DNA of 64,000 bases from M0108 sp044228795 (GCA_044228795.1 JBGAUE010000004.1:1-64000), one strand, 5' to 3'. Numbered from the stretch's first letter, positions 41,262-50,342 are shown. Notes: generated by a model not told the origin, from the sequence alone. Numbers and translations: made by a program.

Positions 41262-42071
41262 ATGGACCTGATCCGGCGTCAACGGTATCTGGATGCCATG
41301 GGTATCCAGCTTTGGCGATCGCAGGCCGTTGGCGGCTGGAATCAGGATGAACAGCCAGGGCAGGTGGCAAGCGCGGAGGGCGCACTGACGTTGGCCCTCC
41401 GCGCCTCCCCCCCGGCCCCGATCCCCGGGTTGGAGGTGTCCCAGGTTTTGGCACCGCCGCCGTCAGCCACCGAGCCCGTCCCCGACTGCGGCGCCAACGA
41501 GGCCCAAGATTGGGAGGACCTGCGGGCCAGCGTAGCGGCCTGTAGGGCCTGTAGTTTGTGCGAAACCCGCACCCAAACCGTTTTTGGGGTGGGGCGGCGT
41601 GATGCGGATCTGATGCTGATTGGCGAGGCCCCCGGTGCCGATGAGGACCGTCAGGGCGAGCCCTTCGTCGGCCGCGCCGGTCAACTCCTGAACCGCATGC
41701 TGGCTGCCATTGGCCTGGATCGCGGCCAGGTCTATATCGCCAACATCCTCAAGTGCCGTCCGCCCGGTAATCGCGATCCTAAGCCCGAGGAGGCGGCGGC
41801 CTGTCGTTCTTACCTGACACGCCAGATCGCCGCAGTCCAACCGCGCATCATCCTCTCACTGGGGCGCGTCTCCGCCCAGAACCTGCTCGCGACCGGCGAG
41901 GCCGTGGGTAGGCTGCGTGGACGCTGGTTCAGCTTCGGACCCGAGGCGGTGCCCCTGATGGTAACCTTTCACCCCTCTTATCTCTTGCGCTCCCCAGAAC
42001 AGAAGGCCTTGGTTTGGCGGGATCTGACGCAAGTGGCCAGGAGGCTGCGGGGCCTGGAGGGCCTTGCCTGA
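41262..42071 (+). CDS. Family 4-type uracil-DNA glycosylase
   Basis: A 269-residue protein whose last 190 residues are a family 4 UDG. Fe-S ligand Cys lie in CRACSLCETRTQTVFG and KCRPPGNRDPKPEEAAAC. The catalytic loop is GEAPGADEDRQGEPFVGRAG, and the second active-site loop is HPSYLLRS. It removes uracil from DNA arising by cytosine deamination. The first 75 residues are a low-conservation Ala/Pro-rich extension, seen in many proteobacterial members, which also resemble Pol-interacting tails. Confidence 0.92.
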   Translation: MDLIRRQRYLDAMGIQLWRSQAVGGWNQDEQPGQVASAEGALTLALRASPPAPIPGLEVSQVLAPPPSATEPVPDCGANEAQDWEDLRASVAACRACSLCETRTQTVFGVGRRDADLMLIGEAPGADEDRQGEPFVGRAGQLLNRMLAAIGLDRGQVYIANILKCRPPGNRDPKPEEAAACRSYLTRQIAAVQPRIILSLGRVSAQNLLATGEAVGRLRGRWFSFGPEAVPLMVTFHPSYLLRSPEQKALVWRDLTQVARRLRGLEGLA

Positions 42072-42229
42072 CCTAGCCGGGGCCTTATTTCGATTTTGTC
42101 TATGAAAATACGGGAGGTGATAAAAAAATCCGATTTTGAAAATAATCAAATGCTAATATTATAGACACCGTAGGCACACAGAGTGCCTCGCTTGCTGAAC
42201 AGAACCCTGAAAGATATAGGAGAATCCGA

Positions 42230-42586
42230 ATGAAAAAGCTTGCTACCGCCGCCGCCATCGCTGTCCTTTTGGGTGCCTCCGCCTCCGCCTCCGCCTGGTG
42301 GGGTCCCTGGGGCAACAACAATGGTTGGGGCAACAACTCCAACGATTGGTGGAACGACATGTTCGGGGACGGCTACGGCGATTTCAACATGAACATGTCC
42401 GGTGGCGGACGTGGTTGGGGCCGTGGTTATAACCGCTATCGGGACTACTATGGCTATGCCCCCTACTGGGGTGGCCCCTATGGTTATGCCCCCTATGGTG
42501 CTTGGGGCGCCCCCTACGGTGCTCCTTATGGCGCTCCTTATGCTCCGCCCGCTCCTCCGGCCGCTCCCGCCGCCGAGGCCAAGTAA
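42230..42586 (+). CDS. Sulfur globule protein (Gly/Tyr/Trp-rich, exported)
   Basis: A 118-residue secreted protein. The signal peptide is MKKLATAAAIAVLLGASASA, with cleavage likely after SASA just beyond. The mature part is aromatic and Gly/Asn-rich (WWGPWGNNNGWGNNSNDWWN), contains NDMFGDGYGDFNMNMSGGG, then YGYAPY- and GAPYGAPYGAPY-type repeats and a Pro/Ala tail. It shares layout and the NDMFGDG motif with the protein at 12174-12584 and fits the sulfur globule envelope family of purple sulfur bacteria. A TATAGGAGA ribosome-binding site precedes the ATG, the upstream 150 bases are AT-rich, and a strong terminator follows, all consistent with a highly expressed single gene. Confidence 0.82.
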   Translation: MKKLATAAAIAVLLGASASASAWWGPWGNNNGWGNNSNDWWNDMFGDGYGDFNMNMSGGGRGWGRGYNRYRDYYGYAPYWGGPYGYAPYGAWGAPYGAPYGAPYAPPAPPAAPAAEAK

Positions 42587-42643
42587 GGATTAGTTCCGAT
42601 GATGCGCCCCAAGGATGGGGTGCCGGCCTGGGAAAGGCCCCAC

Positions 42644-42670
42644 AAAACCGCGCTTCGGCGCGGTTTTCTT
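42644..42670 (+). terminator. Rho-independent terminator after the second sulfur globule gene
   Basis: AAAACCGCGC, loop TTCG, then GCGCGGTTTT. A perfect 10-bp stem with a tetraloop runs into T-rich sequence. Being A-rich on the left arm it can also stop minus-strand transcription from the acyltransferase gene (end at 42721). Confidence 0.88.
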
Positions 42671-42720
42671 GTTATGGGCAGACTGTCGCCTGCCAAGGGC
42701 CGGGCACGGACCGGCTAGCT

Positions 42721-43464
42721 TCACGGTGGCAACCCCAAGGCCTCGCCAATAGCCCGACGGCAGGCCTCCGCCATGCCCTTCCGGTCCAAACCTGCGCTAG
42801 CTATGGGCGGCAGGAACTGGACCTGGACCCGGATGCCCGGATGACGCAACACTCTTAGCAGGTGGGGCAAGGGCTGGTCATCGCCAATGAAGGGTGCGAT
42901 CGGGTCCAGCCGCTCCCGCTCGCCATAGCGTAGGGCGACGGGTTGCAGCCGCACCTCGCTAGCTTGGGCGGCAGCGAAGAGGCGGGGATGAAAGAGTCCT
43001 AGTTGGGTGCCATCGGCGGTCGTGCCCTCGGGAAAAATCACCACCACCCGCCCCGCGCGGGCCTGGGTAGCGATCTGGTCCGCTATATCCCGGGCCTGAT
43101 TAGCACCCCGCTGGATGAAGAGAGTGCCCAGCACCTTGGCCATCCAGCCAATCAAGGGCCAGGCGCGGATCTCGGCCTTGGACAGGAAGGCAATGTCGCC
43201 CTGGGCGCCCAGCACGGGGATATCGAGCCAGGAAATATGATTGGCCACCAGCAGAATCCCGGGGGCCAGGTTTCCCGCCACGGCTACTTGCAGGCCCAGG
43301 ATCTGACACAGGTGCCGGTACCACCAGCAGGTCAGGGTTGGTGTCCAGGTGGGTCTCGGACCCACGGCCTGGGGTAACCCCACGGGGATGGCCACCAGGA
43401 GGAAGGCGGTCAGAATATGGAGCAGGACGCGCAACCCGCGCCACAGAGCCCCCAGAGGTTGCAT
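42721..43464 (-). CDS. 1-acyl-sn-glycerol-3-phosphate acyltransferase-like protein
   Basis: A 247-residue PlsC-type acyltransferase. An N-terminal membrane segment (LRVLLHILTAFLLVAIPVGL) precedes the catalytic HX4D motif NHISWLD (about residue 85), FLSKAEIRAWPLIGWMAKVL, and the glycerophosphate-binding VVIFPEGTTADG. It acylates lysophosphatidic acid or related lipids at the inner membrane. The start is ATG 43464, which lies directly beside the stop of the HAD phosphatase gene upstream, so the two form an operon; the frame remains open upstream but overlaps that gene. Confidence 0.88.
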   Translation of the reverse strand: MQPLGALWRGLRVLLHILTAFLLVAIPVGLPQAVGPRPTWTPTLTCWWYRHLCQILGLQVAVAGNLAPGILLVANHISWLDIPVLGAQGDIAFLSKAEIRAWPLIGWMAKVLGTLFIQRGANQARDIADQIATQARAGRVVVIFPEGTTADGTQLGLFHPRLFAAAQASEVRLQPVALRYGERERLDPIAPFIGDDQPLPHLLRVLRHPGIRVQVQFLPPIASAGLDRKGMAEACRRAIGEALGLPP

Positions 43465-43466
43465 GG

Positions 43467-44156
43467 TCACGTCCGATGCCAATTGCCTCGGATCTCGCCT
43501 TCGCCCCGCAGAGAGATGACGGGCCAGCCCCTCGCCAGGGCATGTCGCGCCAGAGGTTCGTCCGGGTCGACCGCCACCGGCCACTCCACATGTTCCAGCA
43601 GGGGAATGTCGTTGTGGGAATCGCTGTAGAAATAGCTGCCCTTGAGGTTGCCCCCCTGCTCGGCCAGCCAATCGCGCAGGCGCTCGACCTTGCCGGCCTG
43701 AAAGGAGGGGGTACCCGTCAGGTTACCTGTGAAGCGCCCCTCCCGTTCCTCGGGAATGCTCGCGATCAGGTGGGGAATGCCAAAGCGGGCGGCGATGGGT
43801 GTGGTGACGAAGGCATTGGTGGCGGTGATGATGAGCAGGGTATCCCCTGCCGCCTGGTGACGCTCCACGAGCCCCAGGGCGGCGGCGGTAATGATGGGCT
43901 CGATCTTCTCCCTGACGAACATTTCCCGCCAGTGCAGGAGATCCTCGGGCTCGTTGTCCCGCAGGACGCGCAGGCTGAAGCGCATGAATTCCTGGATGTC
44001 GAGCCGACCCTCTTGGTATTCGCGGTAGAAACGCTCGTTCTCCCGCTCGTATTCCTCCCGATTGACAATCCCCTGTTCCGCGAGGAAGAGACCCCAGAGG
44101 TAATCCGAGTCCCCCGCCAACAGGGTGTTGTCCAGATCGAAGATTGCCAGTGCCAA
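43467..44156 (-). CDS. HAD-IB family phosphatase (SerB-like)
   Basis: A 229-residue HAD hydrolase. Motif I is FDLDNTLLAGDSD (nucleophile Asp and acid Asp), motif II lies in LIITATNAFVTTPIA (Thr), and motifs III/IV in KVERLRDWLAEQ and YFYSDSHNDIPLLE (Asp pair). The helical cap between motif I and II fits the IB subclass with SerB and CicA. It dephosphorylates a small phosphomonoester, substrate unknown. Coupled with the acyltransferase gene, a lipid phosphate is possible; phosphoserine is an alternative. It lies 14 bases after maeB on the same strand. Confidence 0.88.
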   Translation of the reverse strand: MALAIFDLDNTLLAGDSDYLWGLFLAEQGIVNREEYERENERFYREYQEGRLDIQEFMRFSLRVLRDNEPEDLLHWREMFVREKIEPIITAAALGLVERHQAAGDTLLIITATNAFVTTPIAARFGIPHLIASIPEEREGRFTGNLTGTPSFQAGKVERLRDWLAEQGGNLKGSYFYSDSHNDIPLLEHVEWPVAVDPDEPLARHALARGWPVISLRGEGEIRGNWHRT

Positions 44157-44170
44157 GTTATGGATACTCC

Positions 44171-46447
44171 TTACCGCTCCAGGGACTCGACGACCGCAAG
44201 GGCGGCCATGTTGATCAGGCGGCGGACTGTGGCGGTGGAGGTGAGGATATGCACCGGGCGCGCGACGCCGAGCAGGATGGGGCCGATGGTGACGCCTTCA
44301 CCACTGGTCATCTTGAGCAAGTTGTAGGAGATGTTGGCGGCGTCGATGTTTGGCATGACGAGCAGGTTGGCCTCGCCCTTGAGCAGGGTGTTGGGATTGG
44401 CGGCGCGGCGGAACTCCTCGGAGAGGGCGACGTCGCCATGCATCTCGCCATCGACCTCCAATTCCCCGGCCGACATGGCGTCGATCAGAGAGGCGGCACG
44501 GCTCATCTTGCGAGCGGATTCGGAGGGGCTGGAGCCGAAATTAGAGTGTGACAGCAGCGCCACCTTGGGTTGGACGCCGAAGCGGCGCACCTGCTCGGCG
44601 GCCATGAGGGTGATCTCGGCAATTTCCTGGGCGCTGGGGTCCTGGTTGACGTGGGTGTCACAGATAAACAGGGAACGACCAGGGAGCATGAGGTAGTTCA
44701 TGGCCCCCAGGGTATGGACGTCGGAGCGTTTCCCGATCAGATCACGGATTACTCCCAGATGCTCGGCATAGAGGCCGCTGGTACCCAGGAGGAGGCCATC
44801 GGCATAGCCCAGCCGGAGCAGCATGGCGCCGATGACGCTGTTGTCCCGGCGCAGGGCGCACTTGGCAATGGCCGGTGTCACGCCGCGCCGCACCATCAGC
44901 CGGAGATAGGCCTCCCAGAACTCGCGATAGCGGTCGTCGGATTCCGGATTGACCAGATCGAAGTCAACCCCCGGCCGGATGCGCAGTTGCGCCTTTTCCA
45001 GCCGATATTCGATGACGGCGGGCCGGCCGATCAGGATGGGGCGGGCGATCCGTTCCTCGGTGAGGATCTGGGAGGCGCGTAGCACCCGCTCGTCCTCGCC
45101 CTCGGCAAAGATAATGCGCTTCCCCTCGGTGCGGCGGGCGGCCTGGAAGATGGCCCGCATGCCAACGCCCGTGTGGTAGATGAATTCGGTCAGTTTGGCG
45201 CGGTAGGCGACCCAATCGGTGATGGGCCGGGTGGCCACGCCGGAATCCATGGCGGCTTTGGCAACGGCGGGTGCTATTCTGACGATCAGGCGCGGATCGA
45301 AAGGGGTTGGTATCAGATATTCCGGACCGAAAGTAATTTCCCGGCCAGGATAGGCCATGGCCACCTCGTCGGTGGCCTCGGCCTGGGCCAGCTCGGCGAT
45401 GGCGCGTACGCTGGCGATTTTCATTTCTTCAGTGATACAGGTGGCACCGACGTCGAGGGCGCCGCGAAAAATGAAGGGGAAGCACAGGACATTGTTGACC
45501 TGGTTGGGGTAGTCCGAACGGCCAGTGGCGATGATGGCGTCTGGACGGGCGGCCTTGGCCAGGTCCGGCATAATCTCGGGTGTCGGGTTGGCCAGGGCGA
45601 AGATCATGGGCTGGTTGGCCATGGTCTTGACCATGTCCGGGGTCAGGACCCCGGCGGTCGAGAGGCCCAGAAAGATATCGGTGCCCTTGACCGCGTCACC
45701 CAGGGTGCGCGCCTCCGTGTCCTGGGCATACTGGGCCTTGCTCTCATCCATGCCCCCTGGCCGGCCTCTGTAAATGACGCCTTTGGAGTCGCAGACGGTG
45801 ATGTGCTCGCGCTTGACACCGAGATAGGTCCAGAGATTGAGACAGGAGATGGCGGCGGCACCGGCCCCGGAGCATACGACCTTGACTGTCGCGATGGGTT
45901 TGCCGACGACCTTCAGCCCATTGAGCAGGGCGGCGGCGGAGATGATGGCGGTGCCGTGCTGATCATCGTGGAAGACGGGAATCTGCATCCGTTCCTTCAG
46001 CTTCCGTTCGATGTAGAAGCACTCCGGGGCCTTGATGTCCTCCAGGTTGACGCCGCCCAGGGTCGGTTCCAGGGCAGCGATCATGTCGATTAGCTTGTCT
46101 GGGTCGCGCTCCGCCAGTTCGATGTCAAAGACATCAATCCCGGCGAACTTCTTGAACAGGCAGCCCTTGCCCTCCATGACCGGCTTGGCGGCGAGGGGGC
46201 CTATGTCACCCAGGCCAAGGACGGCAGTGCCATTGGTGACGACACCGACCAGGTTGGCGCGCGAGGTATAATCAGCGGCGGTGGCCGGATCGGCGACGAT
46301 GGCGTCGCAGGCAGCGGCCACCCCAGGGGAATAGGCCAGCGCCAGGTCGCGCTGGTTGGTCAGGCCCTTGGTCGGGCGGACGGAAATCTTGCCGGGGGTA
46401 GGCCAGCGATGATATTCGAGGGCGGCCTCGCGCAGATCCTTTTCCAC
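44171..46447 (-). CDS. maeB: NADP-dependent malic enzyme with phosphotransacetylase-like domain
   Basis: A 759-residue MaeB-type enzyme, exactly the usual length when started at the GTG complementary to 46445-46447. That start is favoured by AAGAGG just upstream; the open frame up to 46525 is not family-like. Residues 1-430 are malic enzyme (LTNQRDLALAYSPGVAAAC; GLGDIGPLAAKPVMEGK; FHDDQHGTA; GAGAAAISCLNLW). Residues about 430-759 resemble phosphate acetyltransferase, which in MaeB is regulatory (acetyl-CoA binding) rather than catalytic. It decarboxylates malate to pyruvate with NADPH formation. The HAD and PlsC genes follow closely, so the three may share a transcript. Confidence 0.94.
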   Translation of the reverse strand: MEKDLREAALEYHRWPTPGKISVRPTKGLTNQRDLALAYSPGVAAACDAIVADPATAADYTSRANLVGVVTNGTAVLGLGDIGPLAAKPVMEGKGCLFKKFAGIDVFDIELAERDPDKLIDMIAALEPTLGGVNLEDIKAPECFYIERKLKERMQIPVFHDDQHGTAIISAAALLNGLKVVGKPIATVKVVCSGAGAAAISCLNLWTYLGVKREHITVCDSKGVIYRGRPGGMDESKAQYAQDTEARTLGDAVKGTDIFLGLSTAGVLTPDMVKTMANQPMIFALANPTPEIMPDLAKAARPDAIIATGRSDYPNQVNNVLCFPFIFRGALDVGATCITEEMKIASVRAIAELAQAEATDEVAMAYPGREITFGPEYLIPTPFDPRLIVRIAPAVAKAAMDSGVATRPITDWVAYRAKLTEFIYHTGVGMRAIFQAARRTEGKRIIFAEGEDERVLRASQILTEERIARPILIGRPAVIEYRLEKAQLRIRPGVDFDLVNPESDDRYREFWEAYLRLMVRRGVTPAIAKCALRRDNSVIGAMLLRLGYADGLLLGTSGLYAEHLGVIRDLIGKRSDVHTLGAMNYLMLPGRSLFICDTHVNQDPSAQEIAEITLMAAEQVRRFGVQPKVALLSHSNFGSSPSESARKMSRAASLIDAMSAGELEVDGEMHGDVALSEEFRRAANPNTLLKGEANLLVMPNIDAANISYNLLKMTSGEGVTIGPILLGVARPVHILTSTATVRRLINMAALAVVESLER

Positions 46448-46867
46448 TGAAAACCTCTTAGCGTCGCATACGGAAAGGGCTGGAAGCCTACTCCAAAGAA
46501 TTAGTGCGAGCAAAGGGTATTCCATGCCTATTCGGTTGGCTCAAAGAGTCACGAGGGGTCGTTTGCTCTCGAAGCACCTGTCGGACTTGGATTCGCTACT
46601 CTCCATGGTACAGAGCCGAGGAGGTGCTGGTGGCGACCTTCGCCGTTGGTAAGGCCTGGGCCGCCAATGTTGCCTAGTTCGCTTTTGCCATGCTGGCGAC
46701 TGGGAGCGATCGTACTATACGTCTGCCACCCTGCTGGAGATTCTCCCAAGGGCAGTCTACGACTATCCTGATCATGGGGGACTTTCCCCCTAGATGGGTC
46801 TAATATATCGACCCTTACCCGCCCCCGGGCGGTTGAATTTCCTATCTCTGCTTTCGGCAGAATCGAC
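46448..46867. other. Intergenic region between maeB and the gene at 46868
   Basis: This 420-base divergent stretch holds no recognised gene. The maeB ribosome-binding site is at its left end (AAGAGG on the minus strand, about 46454-46459). AT-rich ATATATCG around 46803-46809 may belong to a promoter for the small gene at 46868. Short minus-strand frames here lack coding character. Confidence 0.35.
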
Positions 46868-47284
46868 ATGAACTACACACCGGAATCCTTCGAACGCGAA
46901 CGAGCGCTGGCGCAAGAAGAGTCAAGGCTCCCGGCGGCAAGCTATAACCTAACCCGCATCCTGCTGGCGGCCAGCGCAACCCGTTGCGTGTTCGTGCCCA
47001 TTCGCAGCATGCAATACTTAGCGGTGGTGGATGCCGAGGAGATCATTTTTGTGGATAGCCAGTACAAGCGCTGGGTAGAAATAGCCTGGCGGGGTTTCAA
47101 ACCGCAGGCACGCACGGCATTGGATGAACCGGTGGCTTACCAGGCGGTGTTCTATACGCCAAAGGCGCCGGAAGTGCATCGGCGCTTGCAGCGTGACTTC
47201 CAATCCGCGCTGAGTTTACTGGATTCACGCCGAAGGCCGGGTGTGCCAGCGCGGCTCTTGAGTCTGTCAGCGCGTAAAGGCTGA
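46868..47284 (+). CDS. Conserved-looking hypothetical protein next to cbbR
   Basis: A 138-residue soluble protein without signal peptide or membrane segment. The middle is an alpha/beta pattern (SATRCVFVPIRSMQYLAVVD, EEIIFVDSQYKRWVEIAWRG) and the C-terminal half is helical and basic. I recognise no family. It is convergent with cbbR (12 bases between ends). Codon use is typical for the window, which supports a real gene. Confidence 0.6.
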   Translation: MNYTPESFERERALAQEESRLPAASYNLTRILLAASATRCVFVPIRSMQYLAVVDAEEIIFVDSQYKRWVEIAWRGFKPQARTALDEPVAYQAVFYTPKAPEVHRRLQRDFQSALSLLDSRRRPGVPARLLSLSARKG

Positions 47285-47296
47285 CTTCAACTTCCC

Positions 47297-48196
47297 TCAT
47301 CCGTCTTGCCGATCCGTGAGCAGAAATTCCAGGAAGGTCGTCGCGGTCAGGTTCAAGTGCTTGCCTTGCAGATGCACGGCATGCCACATCCCGCGGCATG
47401 GGAAGTCCTCCACGTCCAGCGCTACGATACGACCGATTTCCAACTCCAGGGACAGGCTGCTCATAGACTGCACCGATACCCCCAGCCCTGCCATGACGGC
47501 CTGCTTGATCGCCTCGCTTGACCCCAGTTCCATGTAAATGCTGGCCTTGATGCCATGCTCGGCCAGCAGGCGCTCGGTCGTCAAGCGGGTGCCGGAACCT
47601 GGCTCGCGCATCAGAAAACGTTCTGCCGCGAATTTCTCCAGCGGTATCTGGCGCTCCTGTGCCAGGGGGTGGTCCGGATGAGCAATCGGCACCAGGACGT
47701 TCTCAAGAAAGGGATGGACACTCAAGGACAGGCCTCTCGGCACCTGGCCCATGATCACCAAATCGTCCTCGTTAGCAGTAAGGCGCTTAATCACCCGCTC
47801 CCGGTTGGTTACCTTGAGCATGGGCCTGACCTCTGGATATTCCCGCAAAAACCGGCCGAGGATATGGGGCAGGAAAAATTTTGCCGAACTCACGGCGCCG
47901 ATGTGCAAGGGTCCCGCCACCTGGCCCTTCATGTCGGCTAGGGTAGCAGCGAGCCCTTTGAGACGGCCCACTACCTCTCCGAATGTGGCATAGACCTCCT
48001 CACCCGCACGGGTGAGAAAAAGCTTTTTGCCGACCTGCTCTATCAGGGGCATGCCGATGCTGTCCCCCAGCCGTTTGATCTGAATGGATACCGCTGGCTG
48101 GGTCAGATGCAGTTCTTCCGCCGCCTGCGTGAAACTGCGGTGCCGTGCCACGGCCTCGAACAGGCGCATCTGTTGCAGGGTCCAGTGATGTATCAT
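47297..48196 (-). CDS. cbbR: LysR-type regulator CbbR
   Basis: A 299-residue LTTR. The N-terminal winged helix (residues 5-65; AVARHRSFTQAAEELHLTQP, then AVSIQIKRLGDSIGMPL) is followed by a type 2 periplasmic-binding-like effector domain (about 92-295). Divergent transcription from cbbL identifies it as CbbR, the activator of Calvin cycle operons; effectors are typically metabolites such as RuBP, PEP or NADPH. The ATG at 48196 (MIHHWTLQQ) is the start; a TTG two codons upstream is possible. Confidence 0.92.
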   Translation of the reverse strand: MIHHWTLQQMRLFEAVARHRSFTQAAEELHLTQPAVSIQIKRLGDSIGMPLIEQVGKKLFLTRAGEEVYATFGEVVGRLKGLAATLADMKGQVAGPLHIGAVSSAKFFLPHILGRFLREYPEVRPMLKVTNRERVIKRLTANEDDLVIMGQVPRGLSLSVHPFLENVLVPIAHPDHPLAQERQIPLEKFAAERFLMREPGSGTRLTTERLLAEHGIKASIYMELGSSEAIKQAVMAGLGVSVQSMSSLSLELEIGRIVALDVEDFPCRGMWHAVHLQGKHLNLTATTFLEFLLTDRQDG

Positions 48197-48355
48197 AAAC
48201 AAGAATAAATGGTTTTCATATTTATATAATATTGTAATTTATATCTTCGCAGCATTACAGTAATCCCCGTTGCGCATCGACGCCGGTTGTTACCTAAACC
48301 CAAGGTTAGCGCGCGCGAACCCAATTCACCACTGACTCTTTATAAGGAGCAAACC
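48197..48355. promoter_or_regulatory. cbbR-cbbL divergent control region
   Basis: A 159-base intergenic region with a strongly AT-rich half near cbbR (48197-48260). TATAAT is found at 48225-48230 in a block that reads similarly on both strands (TTATATAATATTGTAATTTA), typical for LysR binding near its own promoter. TTACAGTAA at about 48254-48262 is a further small palindrome. By family knowledge CbbR binds two T-N11-A type sites here and activates cbbL. Exact sites are inferred. Confidence 0.55.
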
Positions 48356-49777
48356 ATGGCTGTGAAGACCTACAACGCTGGTGTGAAGGAATATCGCCAG
48401 ACCTACTGGACTCCAGACTATACTCCGCAGGCTACCGATCTTCTGGCCTGCTTCAAGGTAACCCCGCAGCCGGGCGTGCCCCGCGAGGAAGTGGCCGCCG
48501 CCGTGGCCGCCGAGTCTTCTACCGGCACCTGGACCACGGTGTGGACCGATCTCCTGACCGACCTGGATTACTACAAGGGCCGTGCCTATCGTATTGAAGA
48601 CGTTCCTGGGGACGACACCTGCTTCTATGCCTTCGTGGCGTACCCGATCGACCTGTTCGAAGAGGGCTCCATCGTCAACGTGCTGACCTCCCTGGTCGGC
48701 AACGTGTTCGGCTTCAAGGCCCTGCGCGCCCTGCGCCTGGAAGACGTGCGCTTCCCCATCGCCTACGTCAAGACCTGCGGCGGCCCGCCCAACGGCATCC
48801 AGGTCGAGCGCGACAAAATGAACAAATATGGTCGCCCTCTGCTGGGATGTACCATCAAGCCCAAGCTGGGCCTGTCCGCCAAGAATTACGGCCGCGCCGT
48901 CTACGAGTGCCTGCGCGGTGGTCTGGACTTCACCAAGGACGATGAGAACGTCAATAGCCAACCCTTCATGCGGTGGCGCGATCGCTTCTCCTTTGTCCAG
49001 GAGGCCACCGAAAAGGCGATGCGTGAGACCGGCGAGCGCAAGGGTCACTATCTGAACGTGACGGCCCCGACCCCGGAAGAGATGTACAAGCGGGCCGAGT
49101 TCGCCAAGGAAATCGGCGCCCCCATCATCATGCATGACTACCTGACCGGCGGCTTCACCGCCAACACCGGCCTGGCCAACTGGTGCCGCGACAACGGCAT
49201 GCTCCTGCATATCCACCGTGCCATGCACGCCGTGCTCGATCGCAATCCGCACCATGGCATTCATTTCCGCGTGCTGACCAAGTGCCTGCGCCTGTCCGGC
49301 GGTGACCACCTGCACTCTGGCACCGTGGTCGGCAAGCTGGAAGGCGACCGCGAAGCCACCCTAGGCTGGATCGACCTCATGCGCGACAAGTTCATCAAGG
49401 AAGACCGCAACCGCGGCATCATGTTTGACCAGGACTTCGGCTCCATGCCAGGCGTGTTGCCCGTCGCCTCCGGCGGTATCCATGTCTGGCACATGCCCGC
49501 CCTGGTGACCATCTTTGGCGATGACTCGGTGCTGCAATTCGGTGGTGGCACCCTGGGCCACCCCTGGGGGAACGCCGCCGGCGCTGCTGCTAACCGCGTC
49601 GCCCTGGAGGCTTGTGTGGAAGCGCGCAACCGCGGGGTCGCTGTCGAGAAGGAAGGCAAGGCCATCCTGACCGAGGCCGCCAAGCACTCGCCTGAACTGA
49701 AGATCGCCATGGAAACCTGGAAAGAGATCAAGTTCGAGTTCGATACCGTCGACAAGCTGGATGTGGCCCACAAGTGA
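48356..49777 (+). CDS. cbbL: RuBisCO large subunit, form I
   Basis: A 473-residue form I large subunit. It fixes CO2 onto ribulose-1,5-bisphosphate. The catalytic Lys168 is in TIKPKLGLSAKNYGRAVYE and the carbamylated Lys194 in GGLDFTKDDENVNSQPF; loop 6 is in HSGTVVGKLEGDRE; the C-terminal barrel ends with GGGTLGHPWGNAAGAAANRV. The N-terminus (MAVKTYNAGVKEYRQTYWTP) is of the proteobacterial form IA type. ATG 48356 follows an AAGGAG box by 6 bases. The cbbS-cbbQ-cbbO context and absence of carboxysome genes point to the cytosolic IAq type. Confidence 0.97.
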   Translation: MAVKTYNAGVKEYRQTYWTPDYTPQATDLLACFKVTPQPGVPREEVAAAVAAESSTGTWTTVWTDLLTDLDYYKGRAYRIEDVPGDDTCFYAFVAYPIDLFEEGSIVNVLTSLVGNVFGFKALRALRLEDVRFPIAYVKTCGGPPNGIQVERDKMNKYGRPLLGCTIKPKLGLSAKNYGRAVYECLRGGLDFTKDDENVNSQPFMRWRDRFSFVQEATEKAMRETGERKGHYLNVTAPTPEEMYKRAEFAKEIGAPIIMHDYLTGGFTANTGLANWCRDNGMLLHIHRAMHAVLDRNPHHGIHFRVLTKCLRLSGGDHLHSGTVVGKLEGDREATLGWIDLMRDKFIKEDRNRGIMFDQDFGSMPGVLPVASGGIHVWHMPALVTIFGDDSVLQFGGGTLGHPWGNAAGAAANRVALEACVEARNRGVAVEKEGKAILTEAAKHSPELKIAMETWKEIKFEFDTVDKLDVAHK

Positions 49778-49837
49778 TTTTGTAGCTTTGACACCGTGAC
49801 ATCCAAGGCACCGATAAGCAATTGAAGAGGAAATGAA

Positions 49838-50194
49838 ATGTCTGAAGTATTGGATTATCAAAGCCGCTTGAGCGATCCCGCCAGCCGCAAATTCGAGACC
49901 TTCTCCTACCTGCCCGCCATGGATGCGGCCAGCATCAAGAAGCAGGTTGAGTACCTGGTGAAGAAGGGCTGGAACCCGTCCATCGAGCACATCGAGCCGG
50001 AGTACCTGATGGACTCTTACTGGTACATGTGGAAGCTGCCCATGTTCGGTGAAACCGACGTGGACCTGGTGCTCGCCGAGGCCGAGGCCTGCCACAAGGC
50101 CAACCCCAACAACCATGTGCGTCTGGTCGGCTACGACAACTTCAAGCAGTCGCAAGGCGCGGCCATGGTCATCTTCCGCGGTAAGACGGTGTAA
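49838..50194 (+). CDS. cbbS: RuBisCO small subunit, form I
   Basis: A 118-residue small subunit with FETFSYLPAMDAASIKKQVE, the WNPSIEHIEPEYLMDSYWYM segment and KLPMFGETDVDLVLAEAEAC. It caps the L8 core to give the L8S8 enzyme. It lies 60 bases after cbbL and has an AGAGGAAA box upstream. A terminator follows, giving a strong cbbLS unit with reduced read-through into cbbQ. Confidence 0.97.
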   Translation: MSEVLDYQSRLSDPASRKFETFSYLPAMDAASIKKQVEYLVKKGWNPSIEHIEPEYLMDSYWYMWKLPMFGETDVDLVLAEAEACHKANPNNHVRLVGYDNFKQSQGAAMVIFRGKTV

Positions 50195-50218
50195 AGCTCG
50201 CGGGGGTTGACGGTAGCG

Positions 50219-50256
50219 GCCCCCGCCGTGCGGCAAGCGTGGTGGGGGCTTTTTTT
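50219..50256 (+). terminator. Terminator between cbbS and cbbQ
   Basis: GCCCCCGCC (50219-50227) pairs with GGTGGGGGC (50241-50249, one G-T) and runs into seven T (50250-50256). A strong hairpin 25 bases past the cbbS stop. It likely limits cbbQO expression to read-through or a separate promoter in the next 85 bases. Confidence 0.85.
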
Positions 50257-50342
50257 ACCGACTTCAGTTTTCCGACAAATGGCGCGGTGCCTATTCCCCG
50301 TTACTAGGTGGACATCTCCGCGTTCTCATCAGGGAGCCTTTC

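Noticed and set aside
41262..41480. Idea that the uracil-DNA glycosylase is fused to a polymerase segment
   Set aside because: The N-terminal 75 residues are Ala/Pro-rich and of low complexity; no separate domain can be supported.
44171..46447. Annotation of a separate phosphotransacetylase gene
   Set aside because: The PTA-like region is the C-terminal domain of MaeB in one continuous frame, as in other MaeB proteins.
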